From Acanthamoeba castellanii str. Neff (taxonomy: Eukaryota > Discosea > Longamoebia > Acanthamoebidae): a stretch of DNA of 64,000 nucleotides. The position numbers were made by a program, and so were the translations under genes. Shown here one piece after another: positions 9,876 through 21,500 of this stretch (the stretch's first letter is position 1; each line of letters opens with the position of its first letter). The stretch covers positions 1,282,293 through 1,346,292 of the forward strand of contig NW_004457442.1 of NCBI RefSeq assembly GCF_000313135.1. Reading direction: 5' to 3'. The notes under the pieces are model-generated. The model did no database searches. It was not told the DNA's origin and worked only from the letters and a program-made list of their open reading frames with translations.

Positions 9876-12800
9876 ACATCAATAATGGGCCTCCACGTAC
9901 CATCGCTACATCGCAGCGAGTCCAGCACCCGTGCGAAGGACGTCGACCAGTCCGTGTTGCGTGCGCTCTTCTGAGGCGCTGAGCCTGTAGGCCAAGAAAT
10001 CATCAGGTTAGTAGATGTCTCCGGGCTCTGGTCTATTTCGTGGGTGCGGTGCGTGGGCGTGTGCGGTGGTGCAGTACCGATAAGAACGGCCTCGGTGCCG
10101 CGACTCTTGCGCGGGGAAGAGCTGAAGTCCATGCTCCGCCGTTCAAGCAAACGCTTGATCCCTTTCCGCGCGGCGTGGCCCAGCGGAAGCGCCTCCCTCT
10201 TCCCCTCGCCGTCTTCGCACTCTCTGCGCACACCGGACAGCTCAAATGTCAGTGTCGACTCAAGCCCAACGTGTGTGTGTGGGTGTGTGGGTGTGTGTGG
10301 GTGGGTGTGGGTGTGTGTGGGTGTGTGTGGGTGGTGTGTGTGGTGTGTGTGTGTGGTCGTACTTGAGCTCCTGCTCGTAGATGGCCAGCTCCCGCCTAGC
10401 TTCGGCCATGCAGCTGATGTACCCCTTGTCCTCGTCGCCAGTTTCATCGTACAGCCACCCCTCGCACAGCTCTTCCTCGTCGCCGCTGCCCTCCTCGTCT
10501 TCGTCGTCGTCGCTCCCGTCGCTACGCACCAGCGCCAGGTTGAACAGCTGAGGCGTGGGCTTCTCCAGATCCGACGCGCTCCTTTTTCTTCGGCCCACGA
10601 AGGTACTGCAGGAAGTAGAGCAACAATATAAGCCACCACGCGCGCACGCACCACCGCACACGACACACGATGAACCTCGGGGCAGAATCTGAATTGGACA
10701 AAGGCGTGTCCTCGCTTCTGGGAGTTGGCGTTGACGGCAAGCGGGCGGACATAGAACCCGAAGGGGTTCCGAAATTTCTCGATCTGTACGTACCGTCACA
10801 ACAAGTGTTAAGACCGGACGCACGCACGCACGCACATATGATGCAATGGTAGATGTACCCGCGGAGACCGATGAACGAGCCCGAGCCGTTGGGATTGAAC
10901 TGTAGTGAAGGGGGACGCTCGGGCTTCATTCGGCGTGTGTTGACGGTCGCCTTCACCGCCGGGGGTCCGGGCGAATTCAGGGGCGACGCCACAGCACCCA
11001 CTATCGAGTCGCCCCGATGTCTGCTAAAGTAGGTGTTGGACCGAGCGCGGAAGCTGGCCCTCCGCGACATCTCGATGTCCATCTCGCTCAGCGCGAATGC
11101 CCGCTTGCGCAGGCTACACCCCCAAATAATAAGTAGTGTGAGTAATAATTTCAGTCACACGAAAAAAAAACAGTAGCGGAGCATGTGGTCTCGGGGTACC
11201 GTAGGATCAGCTCCTCCCTGCGCGCCTGGAACCGCTCCTGATCCAGGTCTGGCTCGGGCAGGATGGGCTTATCTGTGGTCGGTCCCTCCTTGTCTTTGTC
11301 TGTGGAGATGGGAGTGAGTGTAGTTTCGGGGGCGCAGCGCAGCTGCCGGGGGAGGGGTGAGCGAACCGCTGGAGGGTTGCATCATGGCAAAGAGGCGCGA
11401 TAAGGAGTCGGCCTTCTTGGCGCTCGTGGCCTCGGTGGCGTTGGCGGGCTGCACCAGGCACTTCTCGAACACCATAGGTGAATGCTTTGCGGCGTCCTCG
11501 CTGTGTGGATGCCGCGTGAACAGCGGCGCCTTGGCTGCACGTCATGGAACGCCAACATCGGTGTGAGTAAGCTGCGCGCGTGGGTGCCACTAACGCACAG
11601 GGGAGCGTACGGGCCGAGCGAGTGTGCTGCAGGCACGATGAGGAGTAGCGGACGAGGTTTCTAGCAGTGTGGGTGTCGGGGGTTGTGAGGACGACGAATC
11701 GCCGTGCCGGGGTCTGCTCCACGACTCGGCGATCCACCACGGACGACCGCTTGTAGCGATTCATGCTCGTCTCTGCGTGTCGCGTCGTGTCGCGTCGTGT
11801 CGTGTGTTCAGACGCAATGACCAACGCACGAAGTGTGCTCGCAAGCAATGCGTACCCCCAACTTTGTGGTGCAGGTTTCTCGGCAGGGTGAGCGAGAACG
11901 TGGGGTTGCGCACCCGCACGCTCTCCTCCTTCTCGGCTCGGGGCGTGCCCGCCGTTTCGCCCTTCTCCTGGGCCTTTGGAGACGCGCCCGACTCGCCCTT
12001 GGCCGCTGCGAACGCATACGACAGGACCGCACACGGGCTGGGATGTGAGTTGAACGGAGGAGCGAACGGGATGAGGTGTTGTTTGGAGAGCGTACTGGCG
12101 AAGGTGGTGACGACCGGCCGGCCCACGGCGGCGGCGCGGGCGTCGAGCAGCTCTACGATGTGCTTAGCCTCCTGTCCCGCGGCGATGTCGCGCGCCGTGC
12201 CGGTTTTGGGCGCGGCGATGGATGAGTCGATGCCAGCTTCGAGCAGCAGACTCACCACCTGCTCCATGCCCGCTCGCACCGCCATGTGCAGTGCAGTTTC
12301 ACCATAACTGTCCAGTAGTGAGCAGCCGCTCGTGAGATTTACATCCGGAACGACACGACACGCAAGTGGAGTTCGTACTTGTTGAGTGCGTTGATGTTGG
12401 CGTTGCGCTGGATGAGGAAGGTGAGCACGTGGGGGCTGCCTCGAGTGGCGGCGGTGTGCAGCGGCGTGTCGCCGTTCTTGTTCTTGGCGTTGATGAGCGA
12501 CTCGCGGCCTTTCTGGTGCAGCAGCGCGCCAAGTACGCGGAAGTAGGTGTCGCTCTGGCTGCCGTTGCCGCCCATGAGATCCTCCTCGGACCGCAGACGC
12601 CGCAGGCCGAACAGGGACTTGCGGGCCTCGCTGCGGTCGTGAACGTTGTGGCGCCTGAGCGTGCTGGACGAGCCGGCCTCGATCTGCGGCGGCGGCACAT
12701 GACGCACAAAGTAGTGTAGCGGGGTGGACTGGTCGACCGAGACCAGGTTGACGTCGACGCCCACGCGCAGCACCAGGTACTCAATCATCTCGAGATTGCC

Positions 12801-13073
12801 CGCGGCGCAGGCGATGTGCAGCGGCGTCCACCCGCTCTTATCGACCGTGTTGTGGCCCATGCTCTGACCCTCGATCAGGAATCGCACGATCTCCATCTGA
12901 TTGGCCTCCACGGCCAGATGAAGGATGTTCTGGCCGCGACGGTCTACCGTCTCCGTCGCCTGCTCGGCCGTCCACTCACCCGGCCTCGATTTCGAGTTGC
13001 TCTTCTTGGGGAACAGCTTCTTCACCTCCTTTAGGTTCCCCTCCTTCACCATCAGCGCCAGCATTTTGTTCAT
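5398..13073 (-). CDS. ankyrin-repeat / CLU-like / TPR multidomain protein
   Basis: Large gene with more than 20 exons; exon joins checked between 11216 and 10560 keep one frame. Residues from the ATG at 13073 form about five ankyrin repeats (N-I-L-H-L-A-V, T-P-L-H-I-A-C, T-P-L-H-T-A-A, T-A-L-H-M-A-V). A Ser-, Asp- and Glu-rich linker follows. The middle (about 9750-7100) resembles the central region of clustered-mitochondria (CLU/CLUH, eIF3-p135-like) proteins: V-D-F-R-G-F-R-I, a D-G-R-L-Y-L-A-N-F-G-R-L-F-P segment, L-L-R-P-E-F-V and the hallmark G-I-N-L-R-Y-L-G. The C-terminus (6900-5398) is TPR-like: A-R-H-F-Y-I-L-A-V-D-Y-F-K, Q-I-L-L-K-Y-A-I-F-L and H-P-Q-H-L-R-N-F-G-L-F-L. CLU proteins bind mRNAs for mitochondrial proteins; that role here is inference. 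A poly-Thr-coding GTGGTC array at 8911-9011 may be intronic. It converges with the PAAF1-like gene, 93 bp apart. Confidence 0.7.
8488..8547. repeat. (GT)n microsatellite in an intron
   Basis: Pure GT dinucleotide run of about 60 bp between two CLU-region exons. Confidence 0.95.
8911..9011. repeat. GTGGTC/GTGGTG triplet array
   Basis: About 100 bp of GTGGTCGTG-type triplets. On the minus strand it would encode a run of Thr directly after the F-R-G-F-R-I-Y-G segment. A GT donor at the exon edge (G/GTGCCGCGG) makes an intronic position more likely than a real poly-Thr tract. Confidence 0.8.
9808..9872. repeat. (AC)n microsatellite in an intron
   Basis: Pure AC dinucleotide run of about 64 bp, again inside an intron of the ankyrin/CLU/TPR gene. 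Confidence 0.95.
10269..10357. repeat. (GTGTGTGGGT)-like intronic repeat
   Basis: Imperfect GTGTGTGGG/GTGGGTGTG units fill an intron of the ankyrin/CLU/TPR gene. Confidence 0.85.
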
Positions 13074-13590
13074 CTTCTCTTCTTTCTCTCCTCTGTAGAT
13101 CTCTATCTATCTCTCTATCTCTCCAAATGCGATTTGATTTCGGTTTGAGAGCTCCTAGCACGTCGTGATCGTCGTGGTCGTGGTCGTCGTGAAAGAAGAC
13201 GACGCCGTTCGCATAGGAATGGGGAGATGGACGGTGTGCGTTTCCAACCCACCAACGTCGTCCCCAGGAAGAGAGAGCCAAAAGAGATTTGCAGAGAGGG
13301 CGGGAGGTGTCGTGCCCACCTTTTTCGCCAGTCCTGGCCACCAGCTGCGGCCACCCGTTTTCGGCAGACCTTCCCATTTTAGGGTCCTGCAGTGAAGGAA
13401 TGTCAAGAATGCAGGTGTGTGCCCTCCTATGTGTGTGCGGTGGTGCGTGTGCGGTGTACGCACTCAAGCGTGTCACGCAAACCAGTGCATGAGCTCACGA
13501 GGAATGTCCGCGGGCCAGCCGCGATGGCACGAGTAGATGGGCACGAAGTTGCGTTTATTGCTTCGCGCACGGCGCTGTCGTCTTACACGT

Positions 13591-14967
13591 TCAAGCCGCC
13601 AGCTCGCCTTCCTCTCTGGGGTTCTTCTCTTCTTCTTCCCCATGTGCGACGTTCGACGTCGATGCTTCGTCTTCCTGGTGCTTCGCCTTCTTGTTGTCCC
13701 TGCTCGTCTCGTCTTCTCCCTTATCACTCCTGTTCCTCTCCACTTCCGCACTCCTGCTCCTCTTCCTGTCTCGCCGATCGTCGCTGTCCCTGTCCCTCGA
13801 CCTGCTCCTGCTCCTGCTGTCTCTTCTCCTTCTTCTCTCCCGGTCCCGGTCCTGGTCTCGATCGCGCCCGCGGTCTCTCCTGTTCTCTCGGCTCCTCGAC
13901 CTGCTGCGTCGGTCTCGGTCTCGGTCCCGGTCCCTGTCTCTGCGGTCGCGATCTCTGTCCCTGTCCCTGTAGTCCCGATCGCGGTCGCGGTCCCTGCGGT
14001 CCCTGTCGCGGTCGCGGTCGTTGTCACGGTCGCGGTCGCGGTCGCGGTCGTCATCCCTGCGTCGCCGGTCTCGGCTCTCTTCGTCGCGCTCACGGCTGTC
14101 ACGTCTGCTGTCGCGGTCTCGGTCGTCCCTGCGTCGCCGGTCTCGGCTCTCTTCGTCGCGCTCACGGCTGTTGTCGTCCCTCCTCCTCCGGCTGCGCTCC
14201 TCGTCGCGTCTTCCATTGTTGGGCGATGACCGCCTGTCCTCGTCTTCGTCGCGGTCCCGCCTTCCTCGCTGTTGTCGCTCCTCCTTCTCTCTTGCCGTGC
14301 TGCGGCTGCGGCTGCGGTCGTCGCTGCGTCGCTGATCGGCCCCGCGACGGTCGTCTGCGTCGTCATCGTCGTCCCCATTGTCTTCGGTACCCGAGAGGTC
14401 CTCGAGATCCTCGAGCATGCTGCGTCGAGGACCCGGAAGCAGCTCCTGCTGTTCGAGCGTGTAGCGCTTGGGCAGGAAGGGCAGCACGACGTCGCACGAG
14501 TAGTTGGCGTGGAGGAGCTCGTCGATGAATTCATCGACGTGCGTGATCTGGCTGCCGCCCGATTCGACCTTCTTCCTGACCTTCCTCCAATCGACGTAGA
14601 GCGGCTCGAGCAGATTGTAGATCTCCTGCGGCTTCCCGACGAGACGAAGGTAGAATGCGCCCAACATGCGCACGTAGCGGTGTTCCTCGTTCTTGATGAA
14701 TTCGTGCACGATCTCGCGTTCGGGCTGGATCTGGAGCATCTTGAGCACGAGGCACATGAAATGCGTCGGCTTGCGATTGCCTCCATACGTGCCTCCAAAA
14801 TTCTTCAGCTCCATGGCCTTCTCGGCGAGCCCCTCGGCAGTGAGACCGAAGCAGTCGCCCTTCCAATACGGATTGTTGTAGATTCGATTACGCAAAATCT
14901 TCTCAAGCAGAAACTGCGGATTGGTGCCATGCACCGTCTTTGCGAGGGGGTCCGTCCGATTCGCCAT
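13591..14967 (-). CDS. PRPF38A: pre-mRNA-splicing factor 38 (PRPF38A type)
   Basis: Uninterrupted 458-codon frame. Residues 1-180 form the PRP38 domain, beginning M-A-N-R-T and H-G-T-N-P-Q-F-L-L-E-K-I, with Y-W-K-G-D-C-F-G-L-T-A, G-G-T-Y-G-G-N-R-K-P-T, L-K-M-L-Q-I-Q-P-E, Y-V-R-M-L-G-A-F-Y-L-R-L and H-V-D-E-F-I-D-E-L-L-H, all in the family order. An Asp-rich segment follows (about 215-225), then a tail of more than 200 residues of R-D, R-S and E-R dipeptides, as in SR-related spliceosome proteins. PRP38 is a B-complex component of the U4/U6.U5 tri-snRNP needed for spliceosome activation. Lack of introns contrasts with its neighbours. The repeated tail contains a direct duplication of an R-E-R-D-E-E-S-R-D-R-R-R-R-D-D unit. 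Confidence 0.95.
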   Translation of the reverse strand: MANRTDPLAKTVHGTNPQFLLEKILRNRIYNNPYWKGDCFGLTAEGLAEKAMELKNFGGTYGGNRKPTHFMCLVLKMLQIQPEREIVHEFIKNEEHRYVRMLGAFYLRLVGKPQEIYNLLEPLYVDWRKVRKKVESGGSQITHVDEFIDELLHANYSCDVVLPFLPKRYTLEQQELLPGPRRSMLEDLEDLSGTEDNGDDDDDADDRRGADQRRSDDRSRSRSTAREKEERQQRGRRDRDEDEDRRSSPNNGRRDEERSRRRRDDNSRERDEESRDRRRRDDRDRDSRRDSRERDEESRDRRRRDDDRDRDRDRDNDRDRDRDRRDRDRDRDYRDRDRDRDRRDRDRDRDRDRRSRSRSRENRRDRGRDRDQDRDRERRRRRDSRSRSRSRDRDSDDRRDRKRSRSAEVERNRSDKGEDETSRDNKKAKHQEDEASTSNVAHGEEEEKNPREEGELAA

Positions 14968-15128
14968 CGTGGCCTGCCGAGGCGAGTGAAAAGAAGAGCT
15001 AATCAGATCACTCGTTCGATCTTGGCAAAAGTGGAGAAGAGAAAGAAAAGGACGGAAACCTTCTGCGCCCGTGAAAACTAATTTCCTTTCACATTCGTGT
15101 TGTGCTGATCAACGAGCGATTGGCCAGA

Positions 15129-17780
15129 ATGGTACGCCTCCCTTTTTCCTGCTTACCCGCATGCTTGGCGCGGAAGGAGAGGAGAGTGGCAGTGCATGCC
15201 GAGATGAAGCCTCACCTATTTTAATAATAATCATTTTACATCTATTAATTGTTTGTCGATTTTGTGGCCGGCCTCCAGAACACTGCGGCGAAGAAGGGTC
15301 CGGCGGCCACGGCCGCGGGTGCGAAGGAGCCCATGCCCCTCACCCTCAAAGGTCTCCCACAGCAAGCCACATGGCCCATCTTGCAACTTCGAAGACGGCA
15401 GTTAACTCACACACTGCCTGCTCGCGCGTGCTTCTGTTGGCAACTGCAGTGATGCGACTGTCCAAGCCGACGCTCCAGTTTCAGCCGCCGGTGCTAGTCG
15501 AAGCCGACGACGCTCCCTACCCACTCTCCAAGTGCGTTGCACACGCTCACCCCTCCCGCTGGACCTGAGGTTGTTGAGCTCACGCTCGCTTCGTTAGAAC
15601 CGGGGAAGATCAGCCGACTATGACCTCTTCCAACGTACAGAACGCCTTCTCGCTCAGCCCGGGCCTCAATCTTCCCCGTGCCTTCGGGTACTCGACTCGA
15701 ATGTCCTCCTTTTGATTCACATTCCAGCACCAACACGCCCCGCTCACGGCACGACACGCAACACCATTTTGCCCGGCAGTAACATCTACGTCGGCGAAAC
15801 GTTCTGTAGCTATATCAGCCTGTACAACCACACCCAGAGCGACCTCCACCTCGTAGGACTTCGGGTAGCCTTTCCTCTCTCTTCTCTCTTTCTCACTCTC
15901 CACTCTCCATACCACGTGTGCCTTACCGGGAGATCGGCACAGGCGGAACTCAACACGAAGGTCCTCAAGAACTTGCTCATCGATCAAACCACAGCCGGGG
16001 TACGGCCTGAGTGTCTCCACTGGTTGCACAATCCCTCTCAACCTCGCCCACACCACACAGTCAATCCAGCGACTAGCGGCCGGGGAGAGGCATGACTTCA
16101 TCGTCCGCTACCGCGTAGTAGAACCCACCATGCACATGTACCTTCTTCTCCCCGGCTTTCGCATGGTCAACCAGCGTCTGACGTCGTGATATTGAGATCA
16201 CTCACATGCGTGTGTGCGTGCGCAAAGACTCGTCTGCACCATCTCTTATGCGAAGGGCGGCGAAAAGAAGTCCTTCCGCAAGTTCTTCAAGTTCACCGTC
16301 GTCGACTCCTTCGAGTGGAAGCAGCGCATATTCCACATCAAGGTCTCCCTTACCCCTCCCCCCAACCCAAACAAAGACCCGCACAATACCGCACGACATC
16401 GTGCAAACGAATCCCCGAGTGGATCTCTTAATGACGTTGCGCCCTTGTGTTGAACGCGACACAGGATGATACGCTCCTCGAGGTGCAACTGCGAAACGTG
16501 GCGCGCAACGCCGTGTTCCTAAACAACGTCAAGTACGGACCGTGCGTGTGCATGACCAGTCTCTTGGGGGTCGCCATTTCTGACAAAGCCGCTCGTCACA
16601 CACGACACGACACAGGCTCATCTCGAAGGCTTGGCTCGTGTCGACAATCACACCCGCGGTCAGCGCCACCGACCCACTCAGTACGGGCGAGAGGTACTGC
16701 TCCTTTGGACTGACTGACTGGCCTGCCCACCCGCCACAGGCGCCTTTTCCTCTCTTCATAAGCTCCTCTTTTCACTGTCGATTTCGTGGTGGTGTCCAGC
16801 GCATTCAACCCGGGCACGGCGCGAAGCTACCTGTTCCAGCTGCGACCGCGGCGAGGCGCCGCCGACGCGACGATGTACACCAAGCGACTGCGCAATCGGG
16901 TGAGCGACGCGGATAGCGCCGGCGCCAACGAGGACGACGAGGAAACCGACAGCTCCACCAGCGACGGTAGAGTTCTCTCCTCTCCTTGGCATTGGTGCGA
17001 AGCGATGCACAGGGCGGCTCACCCAAGCTCTCGGGGGGGGGGGGTGTTGAGCTCACAGAGATGCAGATCGAGTTGGCCCGGATCAAGCTGGAGGCCGACG
17101 AAATGGTCCTGGGAAAACTCCTGCTGTCGTGGCACACGTCCTTCGGCGAAACAGGAACCAGGAAGATTCTCGTCAAACACAAGGTGCCTTGTACCCCCCG
17201 CCCCGGGCCTTCCGTCGGATGATGTGGTCTCATCACCTCGAGCGCTGCGTGTCGTCCCACAGCCGAGCCCTTCGCCGGAAGTCGAGATCAGCATCACGAG
17301 CATTGCGAGCGCCATCACGCTGGAAACGCCCTTCCCGGCCACTGTGACCGTGACCAACAAGTACGCGAAAGAGCGAAAACGAAAACGAAAGATCTCGCGC
17401 TGGACTAACACCGCCTTTTCCCGTGGGGGGCGGGGGCGAGCAGGTTGCCGAGACCGATTTTGCCGTGGGTGCAGCTGGCCCAGGACCACACGGCCAATGT
17501 GGTCGCCGCGGGCTTGTCCGCCGGCTTTGTACGTTCTCCCTCCCCGCCACACTCCCCACCACTCTCGTGTCCCTCACCCTCCGCAACACCGGACCACCGC
17601 ACACGCTAGAAATTGGAGGAGATACCATCAGGCGGTTCGAAGAGTGCCGAGGTGGCCTTCCTGCCGCTGCAGGCGGGCATACAGACCATCACAGGCATCT
17701 CCGTGCTCGACAAGAAGACCGGGCGCGTCTACGCCTGTCCCGACCACGAAATCCTCGTCCTCCAGCCGCCGATCCCATGA
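15129..17780 (+). CDS. TRAPPC13: trafficking protein particle complex subunit 13
   Basis: Multi-exon gene. The ATG at 15129 is the whole coding part of exon 1, followed at once by a GTACGC donor. Later exons give L-T-L-K then M-R-L-S-K-P-T-L-Q-F, Y-V-G-E-T-F-C-S-Y-I-S-L-Y-N, L-V-C-T-I-S-Y, S-F-R-K-F-F-K-F-T-V and L-L-E-V-Q-L-R-N-V. The final exon has Q-A-G-I-Q-T-I-T-G-I-S-V-L-D and ends after a V-Y-A-C-P-D-H segment. This series matches TRAPPC13 (formerly C5orf44), a metazoan/plant TRAPPIII subunit acting in ER-Golgi traffic and autophagy as part of a Rab1 exchange factor. Two Rab1-like genes lie downstream at 30483 and 37230. An Asp/Glu/Ser insert near 16900 and a C-run near 17032 are low-complexity. 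Confidence 0.85.
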
Positions 17781-18511
17781 TCACGCGATGAGCTCTTCCC
17801 TTCTTCCATCTTGATCTCTTGCCGACACACAGCACGACACGCACACCGCACCCGCACCCGAGACCGCGTCCGGGCGGAAAAGGAGCTACCAGCACAAGCC
17901 ACCCGTGGCGTCGCACAGACCAAAGAAGGACAACGGCGTTGGTTGGTGCTGGGCGGTTGTTGGTGGATTTCGGTGCAAACCAAATCAGAGTTGTCCGCAA
18001 ATAATTGATGGCCAATATCCTGGCGATACAGTTATTAATTGTGCAACAGGTGGGAGTTGCATTTTTGATCAAATAAATAGTGCCTGTGGAGGTGAAGAAT
18101 CGAAGCGAAAAGAAAGAGACCAGCCGCACGCAACTTCGTGGGGCGTAGAGATTAAAGGCCGTCGAGGATTGGAGAGGGAGAAAATCGAGTTTAGACCCGT
18201 CGAACTGCTTTCCTCCACCCCCCCCCGCGGGCTGGTAAAGAACGAAGACGAGAGAGGATTGGATTGCCATTCGAATTGGATTCGGTTGGCGGTCGAATGA
18301 AATAGGCCGACTGGGGAGCAACGACGATTGGACCTTCGCGTGAATTTGTCGCCTCAGGTACGCCCGCCAGTTCAACAATTTGAATTTGCGATTTGGACGA
18401 TATAATAATTCTAATTGCTGTCGTGTTGCGGTAATCGAATTGTCTTGCATCTTTTTGATGGTACGGCAATTAATTGCATTTAATCCATTTATTAGGTGTA
18501 GAGGTCTGAGG
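17781..18511. other. intergenic region, no gene supported
   Basis: A/T-rich relative to its flanks, particularly 18000-18080 and 18370-18500. A 301-codon minus-strand frame crosses it and the TRAPPC13 3' end but shows no recognisable domain. It presumably holds the TRAPPC13 3' UTR and the RasGAP promoter and leader. Confidence 0.5.
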
Positions 18512-21500
18512 ATGGAGGTTCGGGTGGACGTCCTGCGGCCGATGGGCCGACGGGCGGCCAGCAACGACGATGTCGTCCCCAAATCCAAAAACAAAGCCCA
18601 TCAATCGTTGTCGCGAAGAACAAACACCGCCCTCGCAAAATCATCTGGACCCTCCCCTGCCAATCTCACCTCGTACATCTTTTCCCCTCCCTCGCTCTTC
18701 GTTCTCTTTCGTTCTTCGCTTTCGCTCTTCCCCCCCCCCTCTCGCTTTCGCTCTTTGACGTCGTCGTGTGGCAGACGCAGAAGCATAACGAAGGGCGGTT
18801 TCGACGAGAGCGGACGCGAAACAGAAGAAGACGAAGACGAAGACGAAGAGGGAGAAAGCATGCACAACACATCATCACGATTTCACCACCACCGGCCCAG
18901 CCGCCACGGAGACCATGACGACGACGAGGAGGGAGAGGAAGAGAGTGGCGACGGTGGGTCCGGAGGAAACCACGCCCTGCGGATGTCCGATCCGCGGCTG
19001 GCCAGCCTGCGCCGCAACCGAGTGTCGTCCCTTCCACCGACCCAGTCGGCCTCGGAGTTGACAGTGGCCCACGCCGCGGCCATCCCGCGTCACCTGCTGC
19101 TGCGCCAGCGCAGCGAAAGCCACCCGCCCGACCGCTTCCGCCCGACGGCGCGACGATCCGCGCAGCAGAACCATCAGCAGGGCGGCGGTGGCGACGACGG
19201 CAACGGGGAGAGCACGCAGAGCGACGACTACGAAATCGAGGAGGGCGAGGAGGGATACGGGAGTGTCGAGAACGTCGAGGCGGTCGACGAAGAGGACGAC
19301 GATCATGGAGGAGAGGAGGAAGAGAACGAGAACGAAATGGGGAACGAGAGTGGAACGCGTAGGACGCCGCGCCGGTCGGCGCTGTCGCCTCGCCGTCTGT
19401 ACGCGGTCCAGGCGCCCGATCTCGACTTTGGAATCGTGTCCGCCTCCGGCCCAGGCGATTCCTTTTCCACCACCACCTCCTCTTCCTCCTCCTCTTCCAC
19501 CACTACCAAGTCTTCGTCACGATCGTCGTCATCGTCATCTTCATCTTCATCGTCGTCGTCAAGAGCGCCACGATCCAGAACCGCAGCAGCGACTGCAGAG
19601 CTGTCGCCACCGGTGTCGCCGTCGTCATCTCCGCCGCAGCCGACCTACACCAACCCACCGGTGGGCCTGCCGCCGGCGGGCCTCTACCCGCGCACCAACT
19701 CGTTCGGCACGATGTCGCCGCGCAAGGCTAACGCGCGCCGGTTGCTCATGTCGACCTCGCTCTCGTCGTCGGCCATCATGAAGGCCCCGCCCCTGTCGCC
19801 CAGCGCGACGCCGCCGAGCACGATGACCAAGCGGACCAGCTCGTCGTCGTCCCTCCAGTTGGCCTCGCCCGGCCGACGCATCACCTCTGTCTCGCAACCC
19901 GTGGCCACGCTGCCCACCCTCAACTTCGACGATACCACCCCAATTGAGGTGCGTGTGTGCGATTGTGCGTGTGCGGTCACGTGTGTCGTGTACCACGTCT
20001 GACCTTGTGCGATTGGTGCGTGTGCAGCAGGACGCGCGGAGTGTGAAGGATCGGCGCATGTCATCGTCGGTCAACGAATACGAGCTCGAGTTCCGCGCTG
20101 TGGAGATGGGTTGGCACACCCGCGACGACCCCTCTAGCAGCGACCGGCCGCCGGCTGCCGGCCGCACCCGCAACAGCCTGCGCTCCTCCGACGAAGAAAT
20201 GCTGGGTGGCGGACCGACCTCCACCTCCACCTCGTCGTCATCGTCTTCATCAGCGCCCTTCTCGCCCAAGCACTCGCGGTCGCGTTCCATCAACCGACTG
20301 TCGTGTTCGGCCCAGCTCCACCCGGGCGGCTCCACGCTGCGCAACGCCATCTCGCCGCGCGCGCTGCCGTCGCTTTCGCTCTCGGGCTCACTGCAGTCGA
20401 CGTCGGCGACGAACTCGCCCACCGGGTCGCCCGGCCACTCGCCGCTCTCGTCGCCCAAGGCGATCCCCACCTCCACCGCCGCCGCCAGGCATCACCCGGG
20501 TTCGCCCCTCTCACTCTCGCCCGGCACCAGCTGCTCGCCGCCCTCGCCCATGATGCCGGCCCCGACGCCGGCCACCACGCCGTCGTCTTCGGCTTCGTCG
20601 ACCTCGCTGGCCACCCGAACCGACGCTTTTAACTCCTATGCGCGCACGTTCAAGTCCTTGCCGGCCTACGGCAGCGGCAGCGGCAGCGAGGAGAGCGAAG
20701 AGGGCGAATCGTTGTCGTCGTCTCAGTCGCGGCAGCCGGGCGCCGAGCGGCGTCGACGCGGCGGCGGCAGCGGCATCATGCGCGGCGGGTACCGAGACAG
20801 CGACGGCAGTGGAGGCAGCAGCGAGAGCGACTACTACCGCGAGAGCGAAAGCGACGACACAAAGGGCGAAGGCAGCGGCGGCGAGACTGGTGGTAGTGGC
20901 GGTGGCGGGCCGTTCCTATACCGGGCTGACAGCCTGGGCACGTCCGACAGCTTCAAGCCACGGAAGAGCCTCTTCGCCGACCCCAAGAAGCGCTACAAGA
21001 GCCACACCCTGCACCACCACCGCTCGCCCCGCGGCCTCAGCCAAGCGGCCAACTACAACTCCATGGGTGCGCCCCCGCTCCTTCTCCCCCCCCCCACACC
21101 ATATTTCTTTGTCGTCGTCTAAAGAATGAATGCGACGAATGTGTGGGTCGTGCGCAGGCATTGTCGCTGTGCCGCCGCATCGGATGGGGAGACAGAGTAT
21201 CGATGACGACATCCAGGCCATGCACGCCAAGGAGGAGCGACGACGCGCCAAGGCCGCCGCGCAGGCCGACGGCACGAGGCCCACACGTAAGTACGGCAGC
21301 GACGGCGAGTCTTCGTCCTCCACCTCTTCGTCGTCGTCGGCGGCGGCCTCTTCTCCCTCCTCACCCAAGCCCCGACCCATTTCCATGCGCGCCTCGGCAT
21401 CGACCGCAGCCTCGGGCGTCGTGTCGCCGCGATCCAAGCGCTACAGCCTGGAGAGCCCCGGGCGCATCTCCAAGACCGTGCGCAGCGACGAGGAGCGCAA

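Noticed and set aside
13392..14528. 378-codon plus-strand Ser/Arg/Cys/Pro-rich frame
   Set aside because: Antisense of the RD/RS-rich tail of PRP38.
17689..18594. 301-codon minus-strand frame across the TRAPPC13 3' end
   Set aside because: Overlaps the conserved TRAPPC13 last exon antisense and an A/T-rich spacer; no recognisable domain. Would need transcript support.
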